64,000 nucleotides of DNA from Paenibacillus tyrphae. Lineage in GTDB: Bacteria > Bacillota > Bacilli > Paenibacillales > NBRC-103111. Positions 16,887-24,187 of this stretch are shown in pieces. A program made the position numbers and the translations under genes. The stretch's first letter is position 1. Each line of letters starts with the position of its first letter. The DNA is taken from the NCBI RefSeq assembly GCF_000722545.1, contig NZ_JNVM01000002.1:367477-431476 (forward strand). Direction: 5' to 3'. The notes beneath the pieces were generated by a model. The model saw only the letters and a list, made by a program, of their open reading frames with translations, was not told the DNA's origin and did not search any database.

Positions 16887-18506
16887 TTACTTCACATCCA
16901 TTTGATTCGTCACGATATAGTACTCCTCAGCCCCTGGCTTCCAATTGGACACCCGCTTGTTGACGCCCACGACAATATTGGGGTAAACGGCATAGGACTG
17001 CGGAAGCTCCCGCTTAATGACGTTCACCGCCTCCTGCGTGAGCTGAACCCGCTTCCCGATGTCGCCTTCGGCATTCAACCGGCCGATAACCTCCGTCAGG
17101 TCGGGAGAGTCTAGACCTGCCGCATTAAGCGCCCCGCCAGGCATGAAGGCGGAATTCAAGAAGAAGCCCCCATCCCCGCGGGGAGCCGTTGAATTGCTGT
17201 ACGTCGCCAAGTCCCAATCCTTGTTCTCGCGCAAATACGTATCCACGTTCTCGACCGTTTTGATATTCATTGTCACGCCGGCCGCCGCCGCGTCCGATTG
17301 AAGCAATTGGGCGATCAGCGGCAGTTCCGGACGGCCTTTATACGTGATAAGCTCCAGCGTAAGTGGCTGCCCGTCCTTCGCCAGCTTCCCGTCCGCTCCT
17401 GCCTTGAAGCCCGCTTCCTCCAGCAGCTTTTTGGCCCCGGCCGGGTCCGGCTTTTGTACCGGGTCCTTGCTTCCGAAGGGCAGGCTCGAATTGAACGGCC
17501 CGTTGGCCGGGACGGCATGTCCGAGCATGACGTCCTTCGCCACGCTTTCGCGGTTAAGCAGCAGATCGAGCGCTTTTCTTACTTTCAGATCCTGCATCAG
17601 CGGTTTCTTCTGGTTATACAGCAGGAAGTGAACGCGCAGACCCGCTACAGACTCCACCCGAAGCCGGCTGTCCTTTTCGAGCGAGACGACAGATTCCGCC
17701 GGAATATGGTATGCGATATCCGCTTCTCCGGACTGGAGCGCAAGCACCCTGACGTTGGCGTCCTCGTTGAATTTCACGGTCACCTCGTTTAGCTTGGCCT
17801 TGCCGTCCCAATAGCCGTCGTACCGCTCCAGCGCAATCTCGATATTCGGCTTAAACTGCTTCACTTGAAACGGCCCCGTTCCTACGGGGGCAAGGTTGAA
17901 CGCATCCTTGCCCATCTTCTTCTCCGCTTCCACGCTAACGACGGCTGCAGACGGATTGACCAATTCGGACGGGAACGACGGCGAAGGCTCGGTCGTCACG
18001 ACCGTCAGCTCCTGGCCGCTCGCTTCCATCGAAGCGATCTTCAGTGCGGAGGCCAGCGACTTGCTGGCGGCAATGCCGCGCTCGAACGACGCTTTGACCG
18101 CCGCCGCATCCAGCTTCGTCCCGTCCTGGAACGTGACGCCGTCCTCGATCGTAAACACCCAGGTCCGCTCGTCCTTCGCCGTCCACTTCGTCGCAAGCCA
18201 CGGCTTCACCTCCAGCTTCTCGTCCATGCGCACGAGCGTTTCCGTGACGCCCATCCGCAGCGGCACCGCTCCGTTATGCGGATCGAGGCTGCCGCTCTTG
18301 AAATTATAGAGAAGCGTCAGCTTCTTGGCCTCGCCTGCCGCGCCCGCCTTCTCCGAACCGTCGGCAGCCTTCGTTCCGTTTGCCCCTGCCCCGCCGTCCG
18401 GGCCGTTCCCTCCCGAACTGCAAGCCGCCACGGTCATAAGCAAGCAGAGCAGCACTATGTAAAAATATGGCTTCGTACGGATCAAGCTCCAAACCGGTGA
18501 CTGCAT
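16887..18506 (-). CDS. cntA: Extracytoplasmic metal-opine binding lipoprotein, CntA-like
   Basis: A 539-residue SBP_bac_5 (oligopeptide/nickel) binding protein. The signal peptide ends in a lipobox, MTVAAC, followed by a Ser/Gly linker. Family landmarks include SLDPHNGAVPLRMGVTETL, WTFTIEDGVTFQDGT and GTGPFQVK. Its position next to cntLM genes and behind Zur-like palindromes implies that it captures a zinc-, nickel- or cobalt-loaded opine metallophore; on sequence alone it could be called a nickel or peptide binding protein. Confidence 0.85.
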   Translation of the reverse strand: MQSPVWSLIRTKPYFYIVLLCLLMTVAACSSGGNGPDGGAGANGTKAADGSEKAGAAGEAKKLTLLYNFKSGSLDPHNGAVPLRMGVTETLVRMDEKLEVKPWLATKWTAKDERTWVFTIEDGVTFQDGTKLDAAAVKASFERGIAASKSLASALKIASMEASGQELTVVTTEPSPSFPSELVNPSAAVVSVEAEKKMGKDAFNLAPVGTGPFQVKQFKPNIEIALERYDGYWDGKAKLNEVTVKFNEDANVRVLALQSGEADIAYHIPAESVVSLEKDSRLRVESVAGLRVHFLLYNQKKPLMQDLKVRKALDLLLNRESVAKDVMLGHAVPANGPFNSSLPFGSKDPVQKPDPAGAKKLLEEAGFKAGADGKLAKDGQPLTLELITYKGRPELPLIAQLLQSDAAAAGVTMNIKTVENVDTYLRENKDWDLATYSNSTAPRGDGGFFLNSAFMPGGALNAAGLDSPDLTEVIGRLNAEGDIGKRVQLTQEAVNVIKRELPQSYAVYPNIVVGVNKRVSNWKPGAEEYYIVTNQMDVK

Positions 18507-18532
18507 GAACTCTAAACATCCTCTCGACTAAT

Positions 18533-18576
18533 TATTTGTAATAATTACTATAGTAATATTTACTATTAATAATTAC
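18533..18576 (-). promoter_or_regulatory. Tandem Zur-like palindromes upstream of cntA
   Basis: Three overlapping palindromes are present. GTAATAATTAC (18538-18548) is a perfect match to the GTAATnATTAC core of the Bacillus Zur box. GTAATATTTAC (18553-18563) and TTAATAATTAC (18566-18576) each have one mismatch. They fill the gap between the exporter gene and cntA, so the importer operon probably has its own zinc-repressed promoter. A TTGACG (18593-18598) could be the -35, but no convincing -10 was found. Confidence 0.65.
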
Positions 18577-18594
18577 CATATGTCCCGTCCTACG

Positions 18595-19446
18595 TCAATA
18601 TGCTTTGGATTGCGGCCGTTTCTGCCTTGACAGCGCGATGCAGGCCGTAACGATCAGAACGCCGCCTGCAGCCGTGAGCAGGTCCGGCACCTCCATCCAG
18701 AACAAAAACCCCCACATGGCGTTAAACACGATGCCGATATAGCGGGTGACTTCAACAACGGCGGCATTTTCGTGCGTAAAAGCTTTCGTCAAAAACAGTT
18801 GTCCGAGCAAAGAAACGACTCCGATGCTGATCAGGTACAGCCAATCGAGCGTAGAAGGCACGACAAAATCGTTCCACATCAGCGGCATCGACACCAGCGT
18901 AGCCGTCGCCAAAAAATAAAAAACGATTTCGTACGTATGATGCTTTTGGCTGAGCATCCGAATGCTGACGGCGGCCCCCGCCGCAAAGAAGGCGCTAAGT
19001 AGGCCGATGAGCGCGTCCGCGGAATACGACGAGAACTGAAACGGCTTGATCAATAGCATCGCGCCGAGAATCGCGACCGGAAGGACGGTTAACGCTCTCC
19101 GGGATAATTTTTCTTTCAGAACCAACACGGCAAGCGCCATCACGAAAAAGGGAGACAAATGCGCCAGAATGCTCGCATCCGTCAGCGGAATTTTCGAAAT
19201 CGTATAAAAATACGCGAGCAAATAAAGTGCACCGAGTACGCCCCGCGTCACCAGCAGCGGAATGCCTTCCCGGGAAAACGGTACCTTGCTGTGCCGCATC
19301 ATCCCATAAATGATCGCTGTCCCGATGATGCTGCGGAAAAACGCAACCTCCGCGGAAGGGATCGATACGCTAGCCGCCTTCACAAGAGCGTTCATGACGC
19401 TGAATACGAGAGATGAGAAAATCGCCAGCAGAACACCGTTTTTCAT
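18595..19446 (-). CDS. cntI: EamA/DMT-family exporter, CntI-like
   Basis: A 283-residue drug/metabolite transporter with about 10 TM segments in two EamA repeats, including SVMNALVKAASVSIPSAEVA and GVVSLLGQLFLTKAFTHENA. In Pseudomonas aeruginosa an EamA protein, CntI, exports pseudopaline, whereas Staphylococcus aureus uses the MFS protein CntE. The ATG at 19446 overlaps the cntM stop as ATGA and is preceded by GAGGAGAGG. The order cntL-cntM-EamA matches the Pseudomonas arrangement, so metallophore export is the likely role. Confidence 0.8.
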   Translation of the reverse strand: MKNGVLLAIFSSLVFSVMNALVKAASVSIPSAEVAFFRSIIGTAIIYGMMRHSKVPFSREGIPLLVTRGVLGALYLLAYFYTISKIPLTDASILAHLSPFFVMALAVLVLKEKLSRRALTVLPVAILGAMLLIKPFQFSSYSADALIGLLSAFFAAGAAVSIRMLSQKHHTYEIVFYFLATATLVSMPLMWNDFVVPSTLDWLYLISIGVVSLLGQLFLTKAFTHENAAVVEVTRYIGIVFNAMWGFLFWMEVPDLLTAAGGVLIVTACIALSRQKRPQSKAY

Positions 19447-20762
19447 AGGCCTCTCCTCATCTCGCGCCATACCGCTTCCACGTCCCCGGAGGTCGTATCC
19501 CGGAGCAACTCCGGGTGTACCCGGTCCGCGCCTTTGTCCCGGATGAACGCGCCTAATCTCTTCTCAAAGCTTTCGATCAAAGCCGAAGCTTGCGGCATGG
19601 CGATGTTCGCTTTTTGCGCCAGCCCGCGGATCAGCTTCAACTTCTTGTAGTCCTCCAGCGGAATTCTCGGAATTATCCACTTCCCGTTCCCGTCTTGATA
19701 AGCTTGCTTATAAGGAACGGCGGAGAAGTCAAAATAACGGCCGTTCTCGTCCGGAACGGAAAACGGATCGATCAGGATGGACGCGTACCGGACGTAGAGC
19801 AGGTATTCCTGCTTCACGGGCTCCCATTCCGTGAAACGGTCGATCTCGTCCCGAGTTAGCGTCGCTTCGTGCACCGGATAATTATCATCATTGAGAAACC
19901 GGAGCAGGTTCACCGGCTCTGCCCCCAGCGAGCGAAGCCATTCGGAAATTTCTCTCCACAGCCGCACCATCGTCCGGATCGTATCCGGTGTAATCGGTCC
20001 TTCCGGGTAAAGCTTGTACATGCTCTTCTTCGAGACCCCGCTTCCCAAAATTTCATCGAGCGCAAAATCGTTCATGAACAGCGGTGGATGCACATACGTC
20101 GTGACGCTTCGGCTTTCCGCCTCAATCGAGCGACCCGCCACGGCGCATTGTACGCCGAGGCTTTCAACAAAACGCTTCACATCCCGGACCGCCATACTGT
20201 CCGGCTTGTCGGAGGCGATGCTGATTCGTTTTTTGTAAGCTTTGGTCCGGGCGGCTGTGAAGCTGCCGGGCTCGAACTTCGTCGCAGCATGATACGTCGA
20301 TAGGCTGATCACGTCGATCCGTTCCTTCGATGCGCCAAGCAGACTTTGTGCCAGCAGGTTCGAGCCCATACCCGGCGAGAGCAGGACAATCGTTTTAAGA
20401 CGGGTTAACGAGTCCGGCTGCAGAGCGCGAAGGACATCGTTGTAGGCATCGCTTGGCGTGCACAGGAAAAGGGTGTCCCATAGATCATCGGGTCGGTCGC
20501 AGCCTTCGTACCAGTCCGTGATGCTTGCTTGTATGCGATATGTATCGGAGGATGCGGTCTGTACGCTGGAAACAAGCGTAAACCGGCTGCGCTCCAGCTC
20601 CTGTGCAAGCTGTGTCGTATGCGGGCCCCGCCGGTTCATCAGCCCCAGCAGACCGCACCACCCGCCATGGGCAAGATGAACTGCGGTATGGACGGCAGCC
20701 GGGCCCGCTCCGACGATTAACGTATGCCCGAACGGCGTCGGCGTATAGGAACCGCTCAGCAT
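19443..20762 (-). CDS. cntM: Opine metallophore dehydrogenase (CntM / staphylopine synthase family)
   Basis: A 439-residue opine dehydrogenase of the staphylopine/pseudopaline synthase family. The Rossmann motif is LIVGAGPAAV (residues 15-24). Strong family blocks are YVHPPLFMNDFALDEI, KLYPEGPIT, RFLNDDNYPV and YVRYASILIDPFSVPDENGR. It condenses the CntL product with an alpha-keto acid and reduces the imine. From memory of the S. aureus protein, its specificity residue Asp150 aligns with Ala160 here (STYHAATK versus STYLGDTR); alanine is reported to permit alpha-ketoglutarate. Arg44 lies at or one residue from the position of S. aureus Arg33, suggesting NADPH. It overlaps cntL by 7 bases. Confidence 0.9.
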   Translation of the reverse strand: MLSGSYTPTPFGHTLIVGAGPAAVHTAVHLAHGGWCGLLGLMNRRGPHTTQLAQELERSRFTLVSSVQTASSDTYRIQASITDWYEGCDRPDDLWDTLFLCTPSDAYNDVLRALQPDSLTRLKTIVLLSPGMGSNLLAQSLLGASKERIDVISLSTYHAATKFEPGSFTAARTKAYKKRISIASDKPDSMAVRDVKRFVESLGVQCAVAGRSIEAESRSVTTYVHPPLFMNDFALDEILGSGVSKKSMYKLYPEGPITPDTIRTMVRLWREISEWLRSLGAEPVNLLRFLNDDNYPVHEATLTRDEIDRFTEWEPVKQEYLLYVRYASILIDPFSVPDENGRYFDFSAVPYKQAYQDGNGKWIIPRIPLEDYKKLKLIRGLAQKANIAMPQASALIESFEKRLGAFIRDKGADRVHPELLRDTTSGDVEAVWREMRRGL

Positions 20763-21559
20763 GGCATCCGCTTCCTTTCGCATTTTTCCAAGACCGCATA
20801 GTCGTAGATGGCATTGCTCCGGCTCCGGTAGATCGGCTTCCATCCTTCTGCTGCGCCCGTGTCGAACGGGTAATTAAAAATCGATTTCAACCCGTTCCCG
20901 TATCTGACGATGACTTTTGCCCGGTTATGTATCGTTTCTTGCAGCTCGGTAAGCACCTCCTGCTTGTTCTTGACTAGGGAAGCGACAATAATATGGGTCG
21001 CCTCTTTCGTAAAACGCAGCTCTCGCGAGCTCTGATTCGAAAACCGCACCTTGGATGCTAGCCCGGACGCCTTGGCCGCATGCTTCGCGAGATGGACCGC
21101 ATGCGGATCGATATCCAGGCCCATGACTTCCGCTCCGATGCTCTTCGCGATCGTAAGCGCCGACACGGGCAGCGCCCCCGCTCCGATGAAAAGCACCTTC
21201 GACGATGGGCCGATATGCAAACGCTCCAGCTCGCTTGCGACGCTGCGGGACAGAAGGTCAATATACTCGCTAATATCTTGCCGGTGCATCAAGCACTCCG
21301 ACTGATATTTTTCCATATCGCAGAGCGCCTTGACCGAGCTTTCCCTTAATTTCTCCGCATATTCCCTGATCTCGCCTTGATGCTCCCATTCGCTCCACCG
21401 CGCTTCATTCTCTTCGCGGGCGATAAACCGGCAAAGCTCGTCCAGCTTCGTCTGAAGCTGCTCGAAGCATTCTCGGCACGTCTTGGAATACTCGGTCAAT
21501 TCGCGGATTTCGTATTCGAGCAGCTTCAAGGCAAGCAAGAACATATATTTCTCCTTCAT
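20756..21559 (-). CDS. cntL: Nicotianamine synthase-like enzyme (CntL family)
   Basis: A 267-residue protein with a helical N-terminal half and a class I SAM-binding half: VLFIGAGALPVSALTIAKSIG (glycine loop) and VMGLDIDPHAVHLA (acidic ribose-binding turn). CntL transfers an aminobutyrate group from S-adenosylmethionine to histidine. No histidine racemase (cntK) occurs in this window, so L-His is the predicted substrate unless a racemase lies elsewhere. GGAGTGGTG lies just before the ATG. It is the first gene of a cntL-cntM-cntI operon under a strong promoter with a Zur-like box. Confidence 0.88.
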   Translation of the reverse strand: MKEKYMFLLALKLLEYEIRELTEYSKTCRECFEQLQTKLDELCRFIAREENEARWSEWEHQGEIREYAEKLRESSVKALCDMEKYQSECLMHRQDISEYIDLLSRSVASELERLHIGPSSKVLFIGAGALPVSALTIAKSIGAEVMGLDIDPHAVHLAKHAAKASGLASKVRFSNQSSRELRFTKEATHIIVASLVKNKQEVLTELQETIHNRAKVIVRYGNGLKSIFNYPFDTGAAEGWKPIYRSRSNAIYDYAVLEKCERKRMPC

Positions 21560-21573
21560 CTCACCACTCCGAT

Positions 21574-21629
21574 TAATAGTAATGTTTACGATTTAAAGTC
21601 ATTCTACTAGTCGTCGGTTCCCCTGTCAA
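21574..21629 (-). promoter_or_regulatory. cntLMI promoter with Zur box
   Basis: On the minus strand TTGACA (21629-21624), a 17-base spacer and TAGAAT (21606-21601) form a good sigma-A promoter. Immediately downstream, at the expected start site, is AAATCGTAAACATTACTATTA (21594-21574; 21 bases, quoted here in words as AAATCGTAA-ACA-TTACTATTA). It matches the Bacillus Zur consensus half-sites AAATCGTAA and TTACGATTT at all but three positions. Zinc-dependent repression is therefore likely. Confidence 0.75.
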
Positions 21630-21654
21630 GCGGTTGCTTTATTTATAAACCAAA

Positions 21655-21966
21655 AAAGGAGCCACAGTTGTGACCCCAGAGTGTTGAGAAGGTGGGCTTT
21701 TACAAAAATAACGGAGGTGGGGTATCCACTGGAGAAGCGATAGCGGCCGCCTTTGTCTTCGGGAAATGTCCGCTACTAAGCGGCTTCCAATCAAATTTCC
21801 CGAGGACCCGGGGTCCCCGCACAGTAATCGGACTAAGCTTCCCCGATTCAACTTCACTTTGCGGGGTGGAGCAGTGGTCGGAAGTGGATACCCCACCCCC
21901 TCGTAACCTCTATTATCCCCATTTGACCACTTTCTCGACAAGCTAAAGAGCCACAACTGTGGCCCC
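21655..21966. repeat. Large branched inverted-repeat element
   Basis: About 310 bp of non-coding DNA between the siderophore-binding gene stop and the cntL promoter. Pairing arms from outside in are: CCACAGTTGTG (21662-21672) with 21951-21961; GTTGAGAAGGTGG (21683-21695) with 21927-21939; and a perfect 15-bp arm GGTGGGGTATCCACT (21716-21730) with 21883-21897. Inside are two nested hairpins: CGGGAAAT...ATTTCCCG enclosing CCGCT/AGCGG (about 21760-21802), and CCCCGC...GCGGGG enclosing AATCGG/CCGATT (about 21815-21866). On the minus strand the element ends in CTCCTTTTTT. It could be a compound terminator, a miniature mobile element or a structured RNA. Confidence 0.75.
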
Positions 21967-22920
21967 TTACCGATTCCCCATCGCCTTCATCACTTCTTCG
22001 ATCGCGATCAATTTGCCAAGCGGCATCGGTCCAAGGATGGACGTATCCTCGATATAGTAGACTTGATTGCTTTTGGGAGCTTTCATTCCGTTCCAGATCG
22101 CGTTGTCCTTCAGCATTTCCTTGACGCCCTGTTTAATCGGCGCAGCATAGTTATTTACGATAAAAATATGATCCGGGTTCATCGTTGCCAACGTTTCGAG
22201 GGACAAGGACCCGCCCTTTTCGTTACCGGGCACCGGCTTCAGTCCAAGCTCCTTGTAAAAGTCGGCGACACGCTGCTCGTTGAAGGTGATGAATTCTTTC
22301 CCGCCGTACATCGCGAACAAGACCGTCTCCCCACTGCGGCTCGCCAGCTTCGCTTTGTATTCTTTCGCCTTACGGTCGAAGTCGGCTAAGAAGGCCGCTG
22401 CCTTCTCTTCCTTCCCGATGGCCCCAGCAATCAGCTGCAGCGTCCCTTTCCAATCTTCGGTATACGGAAAAATAACCGTCGGCGCAATTTGGCTCAGCTG
22501 GTCGTATTTATCGGCCATATCGTCGGAGGCGATAATGAGATCCGGCTGCGACGCGAGCAGCCTCTCCATGCTCACTTCTTTGCCCAGATCAATCACGGGC
22601 TTCCCATCGAGCTTTTTCTGCAAATTCGGGAAGCTGCTCATCATCGTCATCCCTTGGGCGGCCACGGGAATTTCATCCAAGACGACCAAGTCGTCGACAA
22701 AAGAAACATAAGGCGCCGCGATTTTTACCGGCCGCTCCTTGATCACCGTTTCCCCTTTCATATGCTTGATCGTCCGCGGAAAAGAAGCTTGCGCCGCCGT
22801 CCCCTCGGATTTTTTCCGATCCCCTGAAGCGCCTGCTCCCGGGTCGATTGCCGTACATCCGGCAATCACCCCTGCCATCGCAATCAGAAGCAGAAGCGAT
22901 AACCAAGCTCGTTTGTGCAT
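21967..22920 (-). CDS. Iron-siderophore binding lipoprotein (FepB/FecB-like)
   Basis: A 317-residue periplasmic-binding-protein-like lipoprotein: signal peptide with lipobox GVIAGC, then helical-backbone BtuF/FepB fold motifs such as RPVKIAAPYVSFVDDLVVLDE (in part), LLASQPDLIIASDD, and VYYIEDTSILGPMPLG. It should deliver a ferric siderophore to a FecCD-type permease, but no permease or ATPase gene is nearby, so it must use components encoded elsewhere. The ATG at 22920 is preceded by AAGGAGGG. A near-consensus Fur box lies upstream. Confidence 0.85.
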   Translation of the reverse strand: MHKRAWLSLLLLIAMAGVIAGCTAIDPGAGASGDRKKSEGTAAQASFPRTIKHMKGETVIKERPVKIAAPYVSFVDDLVVLDEIPVAAQGMTMMSSFPNLQKKLDGKPVIDLGKEVSMERLLASQPDLIIASDDMADKYDQLSQIAPTVIFPYTEDWKGTLQLIAGAIGKEEKAAAFLADFDRKAKEYKAKLASRSGETVLFAMYGGKEFITFNEQRVADFYKELGLKPVPGNEKGGSLSLETLATMNPDHIFIVNNYAAPIKQGVKEMLKDNAIWNGMKAPKSNQVYYIEDTSILGPMPLGKLIAIEEVMKAMGNR

Positions 22921-22983
22921 GTTTTTTTGGCCCTCCTTTGTTTTTGCCGCCGGTCCTTGCGGTGCTTTTGCTCTTGATTTATT

Positions 22984-23002
22984 GATAACGATACTCATTA
23001 TC
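22984..23002 (-). promoter_or_regulatory. Fur box upstream of siderophore-binding protein
   Basis: GATAACGATACTCATTATC matches 17 of 19 positions of the Fur consensus GATAATGATAATCATTATC. It lies 64 bases before the lipoprotein start codon, implying iron repression. Confidence 0.85.
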
Positions 23003-23088
23003 AACAAATGGTATGCTACCGTATCCGTGTCCGCTCATCCACCCCTGCACGGATTTTTTCGGCGGTTGGCGGGATTTTTATGCGCAAT

Positions 23089-23118
23089 AAAAACCGCCAA
23101 AGGAATTTCCTCTGGCGG
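23089..23118 (-). terminator. Terminator of the PchR-like regulator gene
   Basis: The stem CCGCCAgAGGAA/TTCCTtTGGCGG with a minimal loop is followed on the minus strand by TTTTTATT, 20 bases after the regulator's stop codon. Confidence 0.85.
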
Positions 23119-23138
23119 GTCAAAAAGCGGAAGCCACG

Positions 23139-24125
23139 TTATTTGCGGACAAGCTCGCCGGGATTGAACCCATATTTCTCACGGAACACTTCGGCAAAAT
23201 GGCTCGGATTCGAATAGCCGACGACGCAGGCGGCCTGATTCACGTTGACCTGCCCCTTTTTCAGCAGCAGCAGCGCTTTCTCCAGCCTCTTCTCCCGCAA
23301 ATAGCCGAATACCGTGTGCCCGTACACTTCCTTGAATCCGATTTTCAGCTTAAAGTCGTTGAGACCGACCGTTCGGGACAGCTCCAGCAGCGAAGGCGGA
23401 CTATCCATGCGGTGCAGCAGCACCTCTTGCGCCTGACGTATTTTCTCCAGATCGTTCTTGCTCAGCTTCGACCGGATATGCTTATCATCGGGCTCGCGAT
23501 CCCACAGCAGCGTATGAAACGACAGGGAAAGCAGCTCCAGCGCCTTGCTTTCCATATAAATTTTGCGCGTCTCGTTCGAGTAGGAAGCGTCCAGCATCTG
23601 CTGCAGGATGACGGAAGCCGCGGGCTCGATCGTCTGCTCGAACAGGCGGAACGAACGGCGGTTGACCAGCTTGGCAAAATCGACGTCACGCTTCCCTTCA
23701 AAATCTTCCATAAAACGGTCGAACGTCGCGACTGGAATCCCGATACCAACCGCAAGCATCGGCTGGTTCCCGTCCAAGTCAAACTGCGCGTGAAACCGGT
23801 CCACCAACTGCAGCGTACAGCGGTTCGCGCGAAATTCATGTCTCATGCCGGAAATGTTCAGCTCCCGCTTCCCTTGCAGGCAAAAGCTAAGCTCGACCAT
23901 CGCCGAATCCGTGCGCACCTGTAATTGCCGGTTTCGCGAAAGCGTATAATCCGAAATGACGATCTCCAAATCCGGACGCGGCACGAACCGGCGCAGCGCG
24001 CCTTCTCCGGCATGACGCGGAACGGGCAGCTGTTCGGTCCGGTCGGCATAACGGCGCGACAATTGAAAACCGTCGAAAAATGCATTATATATTTGATGAA
24101 AATCCTCAGCCATCATCGTTAGCAC
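23139..24125 (-). CDS. AraC-family transcriptional regulator, PchR/YbtA-like
   Basis: A 328-residue regulator with a large N-terminal ligand-binding half and a C-terminal double HTH. The segment VGLNDFKLKIGFKEVYGHTV followed by FGYLREKRLEKA and VGYSNPSHFAEVFREKYGFNP is characteristic of PchR-type activators, which sense ferric siderophores. It lies between a siderophore-binding lipoprotein gene and an MFS gene, all on one strand, and probably activates siderophore use. The start is a GTG at 24125 or one of two ATGs at 24116 and 24113, all after AGAGG. Confidence 0.82.
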   Translation of the reverse strand: MLTMMAEDFHQIYNAFFDGFQLSRRYADRTEQLPVPRHAGEGALRRFVPRPDLEIVISDYTLSRNRQLQVRTDSAMVELSFCLQGKRELNISGMRHEFRANRCTLQLVDRFHAQFDLDGNQPMLAVGIGIPVATFDRFMEDFEGKRDVDFAKLVNRRSFRLFEQTIEPAASVILQQMLDASYSNETRKIYMESKALELLSLSFHTLLWDREPDDKHIRSKLSKNDLEKIRQAQEVLLHRMDSPPSLLELSRTVGLNDFKLKIGFKEVYGHTVFGYLREKRLEKALLLLKKGQVNVNQAACVVGYSNPSHFAEVFREKYGFNPGELVRK

Positions 24126-24168
24126 CTGAATCCTCTCACTCCGTAGTCGTTCATCCCTCCTCTTAAAT

Positions 24169-24187
24169 GATAATAATTCTCAATTGA
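24169..24187 (-). promoter_or_regulatory. Weak Fur-like box upstream of the PchR-like gene
   Basis: GATAATAATTCTCAATTGA matches about 12 of 19 Fur consensus positions, with the left half-site intact. It directly precedes the regulator gene and abuts the stop of the MFS gene. Confidence 0.4.

Noticed and set aside
13316..18506. Annotation as a plain nickel or dipeptide ABC transporter
   Set aside because: The family match alone would allow it, but linkage to cntL/cntM and Zur-like boxes makes a metallophore importer the better call.
13316..21559. Histidine racemase cntK in the metallophore locus
   Set aside because: All frames between the importer and the iron block were inspected; no diaminopimelate-epimerase-like gene was found.
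21655..21966. CRISPR array or insertion sequence
   Set aside because: No regularly spaced direct repeats and no transposase frame; the structure is inverted, not tandem.
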